A stretch of 64,000 bases of DNA from VAXT01 sp038040395 (GTDB lineage Bacteria > Actinomycetota > Thermoleophilia > Gaiellales > Gaiellaceae), in contig JBBPIJ010000006.1 in the NCBI GenBank assembly GCA_038040395.1, positions 1-64,000 on the forward strand, given 5' to 3'. The position numbers were made by a program, and so were the translations under genes. Numbering within the stretch: position 1 is the stretch's first letter; the number at the start of each line of letters is the position of its first letter. This document shows positions 1-7,891 of the stretch, piece by piece. The notes below the pieces were generated by a model, which ran no database searches, had not been told where the DNA came from, and saw only the letters and a program-made list of their open reading frames with translations.

Positions 1-461
1 AACGCGTACTCGAGCTTGTCCGCCCAGCCCGCGTAGTAGAAGAAGTGCGCGGCCGAGAGCGGCAGATCGACGTCGCGCGACTCGCGAATCGGCTTACCGC
101 CGTTCAGCGACTCGAGGACGGCGAACTCGCGCGAGCGCTCCTGAAGAATCCGCGCGATTCGGAAGAGGTACTTCGCCCGCTCTGCCGGAGAGATCGCAGA
201 CCAGCCGTTCTCGAATGCGTCCCTCGCCGCGCCGACGGCGAGGTCGACCTCTTCAGAGGTCGCCTGCCCCACCTCGGCGAGAGGCTCCTCGCTCGAAGGG
301 TCGATCGTGGCGTAGGTCTCGCGCGGCTCGAGCCACTCGCCGCCGACGAAGTGGCCGTAGCGCTCGCGAAGCTCGACGAGGTCGCGTGCCTCCGGCGCAG
401 GCGCGTAGTCCCAGCCGGCCGGGACGGGCGCGCGATCCTGTTTGCGCTCGAGCTCGGTCAT
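1..461 (-). CDS. Aldehyde dehydrogenase, N-terminal part (cut by window edge)
   Basis: NAD(P)-dependent aldehyde dehydrogenase superfamily. Only the first 153 codons are visible and the gene runs off the left edge, so the catalytic Cys and Glu are not seen. The start is the ATG at 461, 3-4 nt after a strong Shine-Dalgarno GGAGGGGG. Family landmarks are the early VGGEWLEP strand, the DPSSEEPLAEV segment, NGGKPIRES and the YYAGWADK stretch, all in the usual order. It lies downstream of deoC on the same strand. The product of DeoC is acetaldehyde, so oxidation of a deoxyribose-derived aldehyde is a reasonable inference, but the substrate cannot be read from this fragment. Confidence 0.88.
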   Translation of the reverse strand, partial: MTELERKQDRAPVPAGWDYAPAPEARDLVELRERYGHFVGGEWLEPRETYATIDPSSEEPLAEVGQATSEEVDLAVGAARDAFENGWSAISPAERAKYLFRIARILQERSREFAVLESLNGGKPIRESRDVDLPLSAAHFFYYAGWADKLEYA

Positions 462-494
462 CGCGCCCCCTCCGGGCGGGCCCCACCGCCCACC

Positions 495-515
495 CCCCAC
501 CCTTTGAGGGTGGGG
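495..515. other. GC-rich hairpin between deoC and the aldehyde dehydrogenase
   Basis: A perfect 9-bp inverted repeat (CCCCACCCT / AGGGTGGGG, 3-nt loop) lies in the 105-nt gap. There is no T-run on either side, so it is not a clear intrinsic terminator. It may trim or stabilise the deoC transcript. Confidence 0.4.
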
Positions 516-566
516 CTTGACGCTAGCCCTTGGAGACGCACGGCTGTGTGGCAGTTGTGTGAAAGA

Positions 567-1505
567 TCAATCAACAGTGAAGTAGTCCGGGCTCTGGTAG
601 CGGCCCGTCTTCTCCTTTCGGATCTGCATCAGCACGTCGTTCAGGAGCGTCGAGGCGCCGAGCCGGTAGAGATCCGGCGTCAGCCACTCGGGCCCAAGCG
701 TCTCGTGCAGCTGGACGAGGTACTGGACTGCCTGCTTGGACTGCCTGATCCCTCCGGCCGCCTTCATGCCGACGCGTCGACCCGTCTCCTCGTGGACGTC
801 GCGAATCGCCTCGAGCATGACGAGGGTCACGGGCAGAGTCGCCGCCGACGGGAGCTTGCCCGTCGAGGTCTTGATGAAGTCGGCGCCCGCGGCCATCGCC
901 AGCAGGCTCGCCCGCCGGACGTTGTCGTACGTGCCGAGCTCGCCCGTCTCGAGGATCACCTTCAGGTGCGCGTCGCCGGCCGCCTCCTTCACCTGGACGA
1001 TCTCGTCGTAGACCTTCGCGTAGCGGCCGGAGAGGAAAGCGCCTCGGTCGATCACCATGTCGACCTCGTCGGCGCCCATCTCGATCACGTCACGGACCTC
1101 CGCCACCTTGACGTGCGTCGGCGCCTGGCCCGAGGGGAACGCGGTCGCCACCGACGCGACTTTCACGCTGGTGCCCCGCGTCCGCTCGACCGCGGTCGGG
1201 ACGAGGTTGGGATAGACGCAGATCGCCGCGACGGACGGCACGGTCATGTCGGCGGGGTCTGGCCGGATGCCCTTCGAGCAGAGCGCGGCGACCTTTCCCG
1301 GGGTATCCGCTCCCTCGAGCGTCGTCAGGTCCATCATCCGAACCGCGAGGTCGAGCGCGAACATCTTCGCCTCGCGCTTGATCGAGCGCTTGGCGAGCGT
1401 GGCGGCGCGCTCTTCGACCGCCACGGCGTCGACGGAACCGATCCGCGGCAGCCGAGGCTCGAGAGGAAGCTCGAAACCGGTTGGAAGCGCAGGCGCCTTG
1501 GCCAT
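567..1505 (-). CDS. deoC: Deoxyribose-phosphate aldolase
   Basis: Class I aldolase cleaving 2-deoxyribose 5-phosphate to glyceraldehyde 3-phosphate and acetaldehyde in deoxynucleoside catabolism. 312 aa, the longer actinobacterial type with about 50 extra N-terminal residues. The TIM barrel carries the Schiff-base Lys in IKTSTG (about residue 212), the second essential Lys in MKAAGG (about 248) and the Asp of ADEVDMVI (about 149). The start is the ATG at 1505, six bases after a TAGACT -10 hexamer, so the message is probably leaderless. Cytidine deaminase lies nearby on the same strand, and an aldehyde dehydrogenase follows directly. Confidence 0.96.
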   Translation of the reverse strand: MAKAPALPTGFELPLEPRLPRIGSVDAVAVEERAATLAKRSIKREAKMFALDLAVRMMDLTTLEGADTPGKVAALCSKGIRPDPADMTVPSVAAICVYPNLVPTAVERTRGTSVKVASVATAFPSGQAPTHVKVAEVRDVIEMGADEVDMVIDRGAFLSGRYAKVYDEIVQVKEAAGDAHLKVILETGELGTYDNVRRASLLAMAAGADFIKTSTGKLPSAATLPVTLVMLEAIRDVHEETGRRVGMKAAGGIRQSKQAVQYLVQLHETLGPEWLTPDLYRLGASTLLNDVLMQIRKEKTGRYQSPDYFTVD

Positions 1506-1511
1506 ACGAGG

Positions 1512-1517
1512 AGTCTA
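1512..1517 (-). promoter_or_regulatory. -10 element of deoC (leaderless)
   Basis: TAGACT followed by 6 nt and then the ATG. This spacing would put the transcription start at or next to the start codon. Confidence 0.55.
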
Positions 1518-1561
1518 GCCCTGGCGTAGTTTCCTCCCAACGACCCGGGAGGTGACGAAAA

Positions 1562-1966
1562 ATGCAGGACGTCGACATCAACTACGTGGCCGTCATCATT
1601 GCGGCACTCGTCCCGATGGTTCTGGGGGCGCTCTGGTACTCGCCGGCGCTCTTTGCCGGGCCGTGGATGCGTGCGGTCGGCAGGACCGAGGACGAGCTGC
1701 GCGGCATGGGGCTCGGCTACGTCCTCTCCGCCGTCGCCGCGGTGCTCAGCTCATACGCGCTCGCGAGGATCGAGCGCTGGGCCGAAGTTGACGATCTCTG
1801 GAACGGCGCGTGCGTCGGCCTGCTCGCCTGGGTCGGCTTCGTCGCAGGCGTGCTCGCGGTGACCACGTACTTCGGCGGCCGTCCGCGTGCACTCTGGATC
1901 ATCAACGCCGGCTACCAGCTCGTCTCGCTCGTCGTCATGGGCGCCATCCTCGGCGTCTGGACCTAG
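1562..1966 (+). CDS. DUF1761 family membrane protein
   Basis: Small integral membrane protein of 134 aa with four predicted helices. The N-terminal helix contains the ALVPMVLGALWYSP segment, which with the following PWMRAVGRTEDEL loop is typical of DUF1761. Function is unknown. A good ribosome binding site (GGGAGGTGAC) lies a few bases before the ATG. The stop shares the palindrome CTAG with the stop of the convergent histidine phosphatase gene, so the two genes overlap by four bases. Confidence 0.8.
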   Translation: MQDVDINYVAVIIAALVPMVLGALWYSPALFAGPWMRAVGRTEDELRGMGLGYVLSAVAAVLSSYALARIERWAEVDDLWNGACVGLLAWVGFVAGVLAVTTYFGGRPRALWIINAGYQLVSLVVMGAILGVWT

Positions 1967-2494
1967 TCGAGTCGGTAGATCCAACCTTCCTGCCACTCGA
2001 ACAGCGCCGTCACGAGGTCTTCGAGCGGCGTTCCGAACAGCAGGTGCTCGAGCGCCCAGCGCGGCGCCGCGTGCGAGATGAGCAGGACGCCGGCCGTCGA
2101 ATTCCGGCGAAAGGTCGTCGAGGAAGCGCTCGACCCGGTCGACGACCTGGCGATAGCTCTCGCCGCCAGGATAGGGCTGCTCGATCCGGCGCAGCTTCTC
2201 AGCATCGATCTCGACGACAGGCCGCCCGTTCAGCTCACCGTAGTTGCACTCCCGCAGCCGCGGGTCCTCACGTACCGGCACGCCGGAGCCGCCGAACGCG
2301 ATCTCCGCCGTCTCGACGGCACGAGCGAGATCTGATGTGAAGACGACCGCGAGCCCGTCGTCGCGGTGACGCTCGCCGAGAGCCTGCGCGAAGCCCCGCC
2401 CCGTCTCAGAGAGTCGGCCCGGGAGCCAGCCGGTGGCGGTCCCGTTCTCGTTGTCGATCGTCCGCGAGTGCGTCTCGTAGACGAGCTCGATCAC
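1963..2494 (-). pseudogene. Histidine phosphatase (phosphoglycerate mutase) family gene with a one-base frameshift
   Basis: The start is a GTG at 2494 sharing one base with the era stop. The first frame reads VIELVYETHS, then DNENGTATGWLPG, FTSDLARAVETAE, RECNYGELNGRP and PYPGGESYRQVVDRVERFLDDL, a typical histidine phosphatase. Near position 2090 the homology moves to another frame, which continues with VLLISHAAPRWALEHLL (second catalytic His) and ends EGWIYRLD. The distance from start to stop is 532 nt, one more than a multiple of three, so one extra base in the GC-rich stretch after DGR explains the break. It may be a true lesion or an assembly error. The substrate is unknown. Confidence 0.75.
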
Positions 2495-3354
2495 TAGATG
2501 CCCAAGCGTTCGAGCAGGCGGTCGTCGCGGCGCCACTTCGGCTTCACCTTCACCTGGAGTTCCAGGAAAACGGGGTGGCCGAGGAGCTGCTCGACCTCGG
2601 GGCGTGCACGCGTCCCGATCTCCTTGACGACCGAGCCGCCCTTGCCAACGACGATCTGCTTCTGCGATTCGGTCTCGACGTAGACGAGCGCGCGGACGAC
2701 CTTCTCACCGAGCTCCTCGACCTCGACCGAGACGGCGTGGGGCAGCTCCTCGCGAGTGAGCTGAAGCGCTTTCTCGCGCACGAGCTCGGCAACCTGCGCC
2801 TCGAGCGAGAGGTCGCTTCGCTGGTCGAGCGGAAAATAGGCCGGGCCCTCCGAGAGCAGCCCGACGAGCTCCTCGCGCAGAGCGTCGATCCCGTCACCCG
2901 TCTTCGCGCTCACCGGATGCAGCGCGTGGAAGTCGCCGAGCTTCGAGGCCGTCTCCATCTGCGTCGCGATGTGACCGCCCTTGAGGTTGTCGACCTTGTT
3001 GAGCGCGATCACGACAGGTACGTCGAGCGCGAAGACGCGCTTGGCGATGAACCGGTCGCCGGCGCCGATCCGTTCGCGCGCGGAGAGCACGAGAAGCACC
3101 GCGTCCACATCCTCGAACGCGTGATCGACCGTCCGCTGCATGCGCTCGGTCATCGCGTCGAGCGGTCGCTGGAAACCCGGCAGGTCGACGAGCACGAGCT
3201 GATGATCGTCACCGTTCACGACACCCGAGATGCGGCGCCTGGTCGTCTGCGGCTTGTCGGAGATGATCGCGACCTTCCCGCCTGCGAGCGCGTTCACAAG
3301 GCTCGACTTGCCGACGTTCGGGCGCCCTGCGAGAGCGACGAAGCCGGACTTCAC
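2494..3354 (-). CDS. era: GTPase Era
   Basis: Ribosome-associated GTPase that helps mature the 30S subunit by binding the 3' end of 16S rRNA. It has an N-terminal GTPase domain with GRPNVGKSS (G1), the switch region QTTRRR (G2), DLPGFQ (G3), NKVD (G4) and SAKTG (G5), and a C-terminal KH domain with VGKGG. I start it at the GTG at 3354, which overlaps the cdd stop as GTGA; an open reading frame upstream of this has no Era homology. About 286 aa, normal for the family. It sits in the ybeY-dgkA-cdd-era order common in actinobacteria and Firmicutes. Confidence 0.96.
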   Translation of the reverse strand: MKSGFVALAGRPNVGKSSLVNALAGGKVAIISDKPQTTRRRISGVVNGDDHQLVLVDLPGFQRPLDAMTERMQRTVDHAFEDVDAVLLVLSARERIGAGDRFIAKRVFALDVPVVIALNKVDNLKGGHIATQMETASKLGDFHALHPVSAKTGDGIDALREELVGLLSEGPAYFPLDQRSDLSLEAQVAELVREKALQLTREELPHAVSVEVEELGEKVVRALVYVETESQKQIVVGKGGSVVKEIGTRARPEVEQLLGHPVFLELQVKVKPKWRRDDRLLERLGI

Positions 3355-3713
3355 AGCTCGAACGTCTCCGGCAGAAGTTCGGCCGGCGTGCGGGAAACGA
3401 GCTCGCCGTCGGCCTTCTTGAACGTGACCCGGTCGAGCCGGAACTCGTAGAGCCACTGGCGACACCCGCCGCACGGAGCTGCGGTGACAGCGATCTCCTC
3501 GAGGTCTCCCGGCCGGCAGCCTTCCCCGACCGCGCGGGCGATGGCGGCGCGCTCGGCGCAGATCCCAAGTGGGTACGACGCGTTCTCCACGTTGACGCCC
3601 TCGAAGATTCGGCCGTCGCGGGCGCGCACAGCCGCGCCGACGTGGAAGTTCGAGTACGGAGCGTAGGCCCGCTCCGCGACGGCCACCGCGCGCTCGAAGA
3701 GGTCGTCACTCAT
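3351..3713 (-). CDS. cdd: Cytidine deaminase
   Basis: Zinc hydrolase deaminating cytidine and deoxycytidine to uridine and deoxyuridine in pyrimidine salvage. 120 aa, the short homotetrameric type. The zinc-site Cys52 and catalytic Glu54 are in GICAERAAI, and the remaining ligands Cys81 and Cys84 are in APCGGCRQ; YAPYSNFHVGAA is the usual substrate loop. The ATG at 3713 overlaps the stop of the preceding gene as ATGA, and its own stop overlaps the era start, so it is translationally coupled on both sides. Confidence 0.97.
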   Translation of the reverse strand: MSDDLFERAVAVAERAYAPYSNFHVGAAVRARDGRIFEGVNVENASYPLGICAERAAIARAVGEGCRPGDLEEIAVTAAPCGGCRQWLYEFRLDRVTFKKADGELVSRTPAELLPETFEL

Positions 3714-4435
3714 GAGAACACCTGGAACATGACGAGGACGGCGAGCGACCCTAGCAACGCTCCGTAGCTGACTTCGAGGAAGGAGTGGACGCCCGATTCG
3801 ACTCGTGTCTGCGCGACGAGGAGCGCCATCAGGAAGGTGAGCGACGAGATGAGGAACCAGTGGTCGGAGTCGCCCACGACGTTCGTGATCGCCATCCAGC
3901 CGCCGAAGGCGACCGCCGCGTGACCCGACGGTAGGCCGCCGCGCAGCGGAGTCCCCCGTCCCGTGTAGGCCTTCGTCGCGAGCACGAGGATGATCGTGAG
4001 CACAAGTGCGATCAGCGTCAGCTCCGCGGGCGCATCCGCCAGTCGGTCGATCAGGCGGGAACTGCGGTTGACGATCTTGTCCGAGAAGACGAGGTAACCG
4101 ACTGCGACCGCGTTCACGGTCGCGATCAGGACGGCGCCTGCGGCGATGTCCTTCGCCAGCTTGGCCAGCGGGTCGAACGAGGTCGTGGCGACGTCGATGC
4201 CCGCTTCGAGAGCCGAGTTCAGCATCTCGGCGATGAGGACAAACGAGATCGCGATCAGGAGCGCCATCAGCTCGAGGCGGCCGACGCCGACCGCGACGGC
4301 TGCGATCAGCACCGCGGCGGCGATCGCGAAATGGATGCGCAGGTTGCGCTGGGTGCGCAGGACGTGGATCACTCCCTCGAACGCGAAGTTGAAGCTCTCG
4401 AGGAGCGATGGCGCGCGCCGGCGGGACATGCTCAC
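3710..4435 (-). CDS. Diacylglycerol/undecaprenol kinase fused to a PAP2 phosphatase domain
   Basis: Two membrane lipid enzymes in one chain of 241 aa. The N-terminal half is a DgkA-type kinase (FAFEGVIHVLRTQRNLRIH, EMLNSALE, AKDIAAGAVL). The C-terminal half is a PAP2 phosphatase core with KAYTGRGTPLRGG, LPSGHAAVAF and the His-bearing SGVHSFLEVSYG. By family knowledge, the kinase would phosphorylate undecaprenol and the phosphatase could act on undecaprenyl pyrophosphate or phosphatidate. The start is the GTG at 4435, overlapping the ybeY stop as GTGA; an ATG two codons later is the alternative. Confidence 0.88.
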   Translation of the reverse strand: MSMSRRRAPSLLESFNFAFEGVIHVLRTQRNLRIHFAIAAAVLIAAVAVGVGRLELMALLIAISFVLIAEMLNSALEAGIDVATTSFDPLAKLAKDIAAGAVLIATVNAVAVGYLVFSDKIVNRSSRLIDRLADAPAELTLIALVLTIILVLATKAYTGRGTPLRGGLPSGHAAVAFGGWMAITNVVGDSDHWFLISSLTFLMALLVAQTRVESGVHSFLEVSYGALLGSLAVLVMFQVFS

Positions 4436-4821
4436 GACGCGAGCGCCGCTTCTCGGCCTTCCATCTCAGGCCCGTGCTCGTAGCCGAGGAGGTGCAGGAG
4501 CCCGTGCACGAGCGGCGCCCGCCAGGCATCGCCCACGACCTGCGGGCAGAGGACGGCGTCGCCGAGCTGGCGCGGTACGCCCTCAGGCAGGTCCTCCCGT
4601 CCGTCGATCGGGAAAGAGAGCACGTCGGTTGCCTCGTCCTGACCCAGGTGATCGCGCTTCAAGCCGCGCATCTCCTCGGGGCCGACGAAGGCGAGGCCGA
4701 GATCACCGTCCTCGATGCCCTCGGCCGCGAGCACGCGGCGGGCAAGGTCTTCGGCGGCAGCCTCGTCGACCTCCGCGCCGCTCCGATTCGCGATCTCGAC
4801 CGTCACCACCCTCGGACTCAC
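4432..4821 (-). CDS. ybeY: Endoribonuclease YbeY
   Basis: Zinc-dependent RNase for 16S rRNA 3'-end maturation and ribosome quality control. The defining H-x3-H-x5-H zinc motif is HGLLHLLGYEH. Upstream are LAFVGPEEMRGLKRDHLGQ and DVLSFP, both typical. I place the start at the GTG at 4821, which overlaps the phoH stop as GTGA and gives 129 aa; GTG codons at 4809 and 4806 are alternatives. The phoH-ybeY pair is widely conserved. Confidence 0.94.
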   Translation of the reverse strand: MSPRVVTVEIANRSGAEVDEAAAEDLARRVLAAEGIEDGDLGLAFVGPEEMRGLKRDHLGQDEATDVLSFPIDGREDLPEGVPRQLGDAVLCPQVVGDAWRAPLVHGLLHLLGYEHGPEMEGREAALAS

Positions 4822-5777
4822 TTCCGGCGCTGCGTGCCGGTCTCCTCCGCATGCCTGCGGTAGGCCTCGACGATCCGTTGCACCAGCTTGTGGCGGACGA
4901 CGTCCTCGTGACCGAAGCGGACGAAGGCGACGTCGTCGAGCGGCCCGAGAATGTCCTGCACCTGGATCAGGCCCGAGGCCTGTTCTCGGGGCAGGTCGAC
5001 CTGCGTGACGTCCCCGGTGACGACGACCTTCGACCCGAACCCGAGGCGAGTGAGGAACATCTGCATCTGCTCTGGGCTCGTGTTCTGCGCCTCGTCGAGG
5101 ATGACGAATGAGTCGTTCAACGTACGCCCGCGCATGAACGCGAGCGGGGCGACCTCGACGATGCCCTTCTCCATGTACGCGGCCAGCCGATCCGCATCGA
5201 GCATGTCGTAGAGCGCGTCGAAGAGCGGGCGCAGGTAGGGATCGACCTTCTCGAGCATCGTCCCCGGGAGGTATCCGAGCCGCTCGCCGGCCTCGACCGC
5301 GGGCCGCGTGAGGATGATGCGTCCTACCTGGCGGTCGGAGAGCGCAGCGACGGCGAGCGCCATTGCAAGGTAGGTCTTCCCGGTGCCGGCAGGCCCAATG
5401 CCGAACGTGACCGTGCAATCGCGGATCGCGTCGACGTAGTGCTTCTGATTCACGGTCTTCGGCGCAATCTTCTTGCCGCGGTGCCGCCAGACGACGTCCT
5501 CGAACACCTCGCGCACGTCGGCGACCTGGTCGAGGGCACCGAGCACGGCGTCCACGGTCGACGGCCCGATCTCGTGGCCGCCCTCGACGAGCTCGACAAG
5601 CTCGTCCACGACCGCGCGGGCCTCCGTCACACGCTCGTCGTCTCCCTCGATCGTCAGCCGGTTTCCGCGGAGGCGAATCGTGCAGCGCAGCCGCTCGCGG
5701 AGCGCGTCGAGCACGCCGTCGCCGATCGCGGCCAGCTCGGCGGCGACGTCGTTCGAGACAGAGAGCACCTGCTGCAT
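4818..5777 (-). CDS. phoH: PhoH-like ATPase
   Basis: Cytoplasmic P-loop ATPase of the PhoH/PhoL family, linked to RNA metabolism through its constant pairing with ybeY. Walker A is GPAGTGKT and Walker B is VILDEAQN, with the family signature EAGERLGYLPG and the sensor-like VVVTGD between and after them. The N-terminal KH-like part (IRLRGNRLTIEGDDERV) is present. The start is taken as the ATG at 5777 (MQQVLSV), which has a GGGGG stretch just upstream and gives 319 aa; an upstream in-frame extension to 5846 is possible but lacks family similarity. Confidence 0.95.
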   Translation of the reverse strand: MQQVLSVSNDVAAELAAIGDGVLDALRERLRCTIRLRGNRLTIEGDDERVTEARAVVDELVELVEGGHEIGPSTVDAVLGALDQVADVREVFEDVVWRHRGKKIAPKTVNQKHYVDAIRDCTVTFGIGPAGTGKTYLAMALAVAALSDRQVGRIILTRPAVEAGERLGYLPGTMLEKVDPYLRPLFDALYDMLDADRLAAYMEKGIVEVAPLAFMRGRTLNDSFVILDEAQNTSPEQMQMFLTRLGFGSKVVVTGDVTQVDLPREQASGLIQVQDILGPLDDVAFVRFGHEDVVRHKLVQRIVEAYRRHAEETGTQRRK

Positions 5778-5923
5778 GGCCCCCAGTGTAGGCGCGGCGG
5801 CCGACCCCACCCGCCGTGACGCTTTCGGCGCAGAGCCGACACCCATGCGTGCGCTTTTCCTCGCTACGATCGCATCGGGGAGGAGGTCGGCGGTACCGAT
5901 TTACGGCAGCGGAGCGCGGGGGC

Positions 5924-6367
5924 TCACGCGAGCTTCTCGCGCACGAGCTGGCTGACTGCAGATCCGTCGGCTCGGCCCGCCACCTGGGGCATCACGTCGG
6001 CCATCACCCGACCGAGGTCGCGCATGCTCGTCGCACCGCATTCCGCGATCGCGTCGTCGATGATCGCCTCGAGATCCTCCTCCGACATCGGCTCGGGCAT
6101 GAACTCCTGGATCACCCCGAGCTCGCGCTCCTCGGCAGCAGCCCTCTCCTCCTGTCCGGCACCGCGAAAAGCCTCGGCGGCCTCGACTCGCTTCTTGCGC
6201 TCGCGCTGGAGCACCTGGAGCTCCTCCTCGTCGTGCAACTCCCGCTGAAGCTCTTTCTCGGCCGAGCGCAGGTGGGACAGGATCAGTCGCAGCGCGTCGC
6301 GCCGTTCGGCGTCGCGCTCGCGCATCGCCGTCGACAGCTCCTCCTCGATCCTCACGATCAGGCTCAT
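5924..6367 (-). CDS. GatB/YqeY domain protein
   Basis: 147-aa stand-alone GatB/YqeY protein related to the tRNA-binding tail domain of amidotransferase subunit GatB. It shows the highly charged helical N-terminal part (RDAERRDALRLILSHLRSAEKE), then EFMPEPMSEEDLEAIIDDAIAE and RDLGRVMADVMPQVAGRADGS. The exact cellular role is unsettled. The ATG at 6367 overlaps the HIT gene stop as ATGA. A 146-nt gap without a recognisable site separates it from phoH. Confidence 0.92.
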   Translation of the reverse strand: MSLIVRIEEELSTAMRERDAERRDALRLILSHLRSAEKELQRELHDEEELQVLQRERKKRVEAAEAFRGAGQEERAAAEERELGVIQEFMPEPMSEEDLEAIIDDAIAECGATSMRDLGRVMADVMPQVAGRADGSAVSQLVREKLA

Positions 6368-6693
6368 CCCGGCAAGCCTCGCATCTCGCCGCCGAGCACG
6401 TGCCAATGAAGGTGAAAAATCGTCTGGCCGCCGCCGGGACCGACGTTGACGACCACCCGGTAGTCCTCGAGCCCCGCCTCACGTGCCGTCTTGGCGACGA
6501 ACTCGAGCATGCGTCGGGCCTCGTCGGCCGGGAACTCGCGGATCTCGCGGAATGTCTCGACATGCCGTTCCGGGATGACGAGGAGGTGGGTCTCGGCGCG
6601 CGGGTTGATGTCGTTTATCGCCACGAAGCCATCGGCGCTGCGGACATGGTCGCCTTCGCTGTAGAGCTTGCAGAACAGGCAGTCAGACGGCAC
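6364..6693 (-). CDS. HIT family nucleotide-binding hydrolase
   Basis: 109-aa histidine-triad protein of the HinT branch, a cytoplasmic purine nucleoside phosphoramidase-type enzyme. The triad is HLHWHVL near the C-terminus, preceded by NVGPGGGQTIFH. The N-terminal CLFCKLYSEG pair of cysteines is usual in this branch. It starts at a GTG at 6693, inside the last codons of mtaB (11-nt overlap), with GGAAGGG as ribosome binding site. Nucleotide substrate not defined. Confidence 0.93.
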   Translation of the reverse strand: MPSDCLFCKLYSEGDHVRSADGFVAINDINPRAETHLLVIPERHVETFREIREFPADEARRMLEFVAKTAREAGLEDYRVVVNVGPGGGQTIFHLHWHVLGGEMRGLPG

Positions 6694-7879
6694 CGACGAT
6701 CCCTTCCTCCGTCACACGCGTCGCCGTGGCCAGCACGAGCTCCCCGACCGGCACGTCGCCGTCGAGGAACCAGGGCGAATAATCGTCTCCGTAGCCGCGG
6801 CCGGGACGGTCGACGAGCACCTCGTCCTCCGCACCGAGCTTCGTCCGCCAGCGGCGCAGGCATGCCTCATGCGAGTCGGCGCGGAGCGTCGCGCCCCGGC
6901 GCCTCTTCACGGCCGGTGCAACGGCATCCTCAGCGGCCGTGACCGTGCCCGGGCGCGGCGAGTAGGGAAAGACGTGCACCTTGCTGATCCCCGCCGCGCG
7001 GACGACCTCCCGGGTGCGCTCGAATGCGTCGTCGTCCTCGGCGGGAAAGCCGACGATGACGTCTGTCGTCAGATTGAAATCGGCGAGCGGCTCCAGCCGG
7101 CGAAGAAACGTTGCAGCCGTATACCGACGGCCCATTGCGCTCAGTACCCGGTCGTCCCCGGACTGCATGGGCACATGCAGGTGCCGGGAGACGGTCGGCG
7201 TCTCGCGGAGGGCATGGACGAGCACGTCGTCGACATGGTTCACCTCGATCGACGACAGACGCAGCCGGCGGAGACCCGCCGTCGCCCCGGCTTCCCTCAC
7301 GAGCCGGGCGAGCGTGAACCCGCGCTCGCGGTCGCGATAGCAGCCGAGGTTGATCCCGGTCAGCACGACCTCGCGATGGCCTTGGCCGACGCGTCGCCGC
7401 ACCTCGCTCAGGACCGCGTCGGCGCTGCGACTTCGGGAGCGCCCGCGCACGAGCGGAATCACGCAGAAGTTGCACGAAAAGCTGCAGCCGTCCTGAACGC
7501 GGACGAACGCCCGCACGCGGTCGAGGCGCGCGTCCGCCTGCACGCAACCGATCGCGCCAACGTCGCCGGCGACGAACTCGGGTGTGTCCTCGCTGCTCCG
7601 CCGAACGACGGTGACGTTCTCGGGAAGCCCGGCGAGCCCGTCGCCCGCGAGGTTGGCCCCGCAACCCGTGATGTAGACGCGGCGGTGCGTGCGAGCAGCG
7701 CGGGCCGCGGCCTGGCGAGACTTGCTGAGCGCCTCGTTCGTGACGCAGCAGGTGTTGACGACGGCGATGTCGGCCCCGTTCTGCTCTGAATGCCCGTCGC
7801 GGAGCAGAGCCTCGCGGATCGCATGGGCGTCCGCATACGAGACCTTGCAGCCGAGGAAACGGACCGAGAACGTGGCCAA
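6683..7879 (-). CDS. mtaB: tRNA t6A37 methylthiotransferase, MtaB type
   Basis: Radical-SAM methylthiotransferase converting t6A to ms2t6A at position 37 of ANN-decoding tRNAs. The N-terminal UPF0004 domain has the three Cys clusters LGCKVSYAD (11), VNTCCVT (44-45) and ITGCGAN (73) for one Fe-S cluster. The radical-SAM CxxxCxxC is GCSFSCNFC (132-139), followed by RGRSRSR. SIEVNHVDD and HVPMQSGDDRVLSAMGR are typical of MtaB rather than MiaB. The C-terminus resembles a TRAM RNA-binding domain. 398 aa, start ATG. The dnaJ-prmA-mtaB order recurs in other bacteria. Confidence 0.9.
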   Translation of the reverse strand: MATFSVRFLGCKVSYADAHAIREALLRDGHSEQNGADIAVVNTCCVTNEALSKSRQAAARAARTHRRVYITGCGANLAGDGLAGLPENVTVVRRSSEDTPEFVAGDVGAIGCVQADARLDRVRAFVRVQDGCSFSCNFCVIPLVRGRSRSRSADAVLSEVRRRVGQGHREVVLTGINLGCYRDRERGFTLARLVREAGATAGLRRLRLSSIEVNHVDDVLVHALRETPTVSRHLHVPMQSGDDRVLSAMGRRYTAATFLRRLEPLADFNLTTDVIVGFPAEDDDAFERTREVVRAAGISKVHVFPYSPRPGTVTAAEDAVAPAVKRRRGATLRADSHEACLRRWRTKLGAEDEVLVDRPGRGYGDDYSPWFLDGDVPVGELVLATATRVTEEGIVGAV

Positions 7880-7891
7880 GGCAGCGGGATG

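Noticed and set aside
45..1529. 494-aa plus-strand ORF over aldehyde dehydrogenase and deoC
   Set aside because: Antisense to two clearly coding genes; no recognisable motif.
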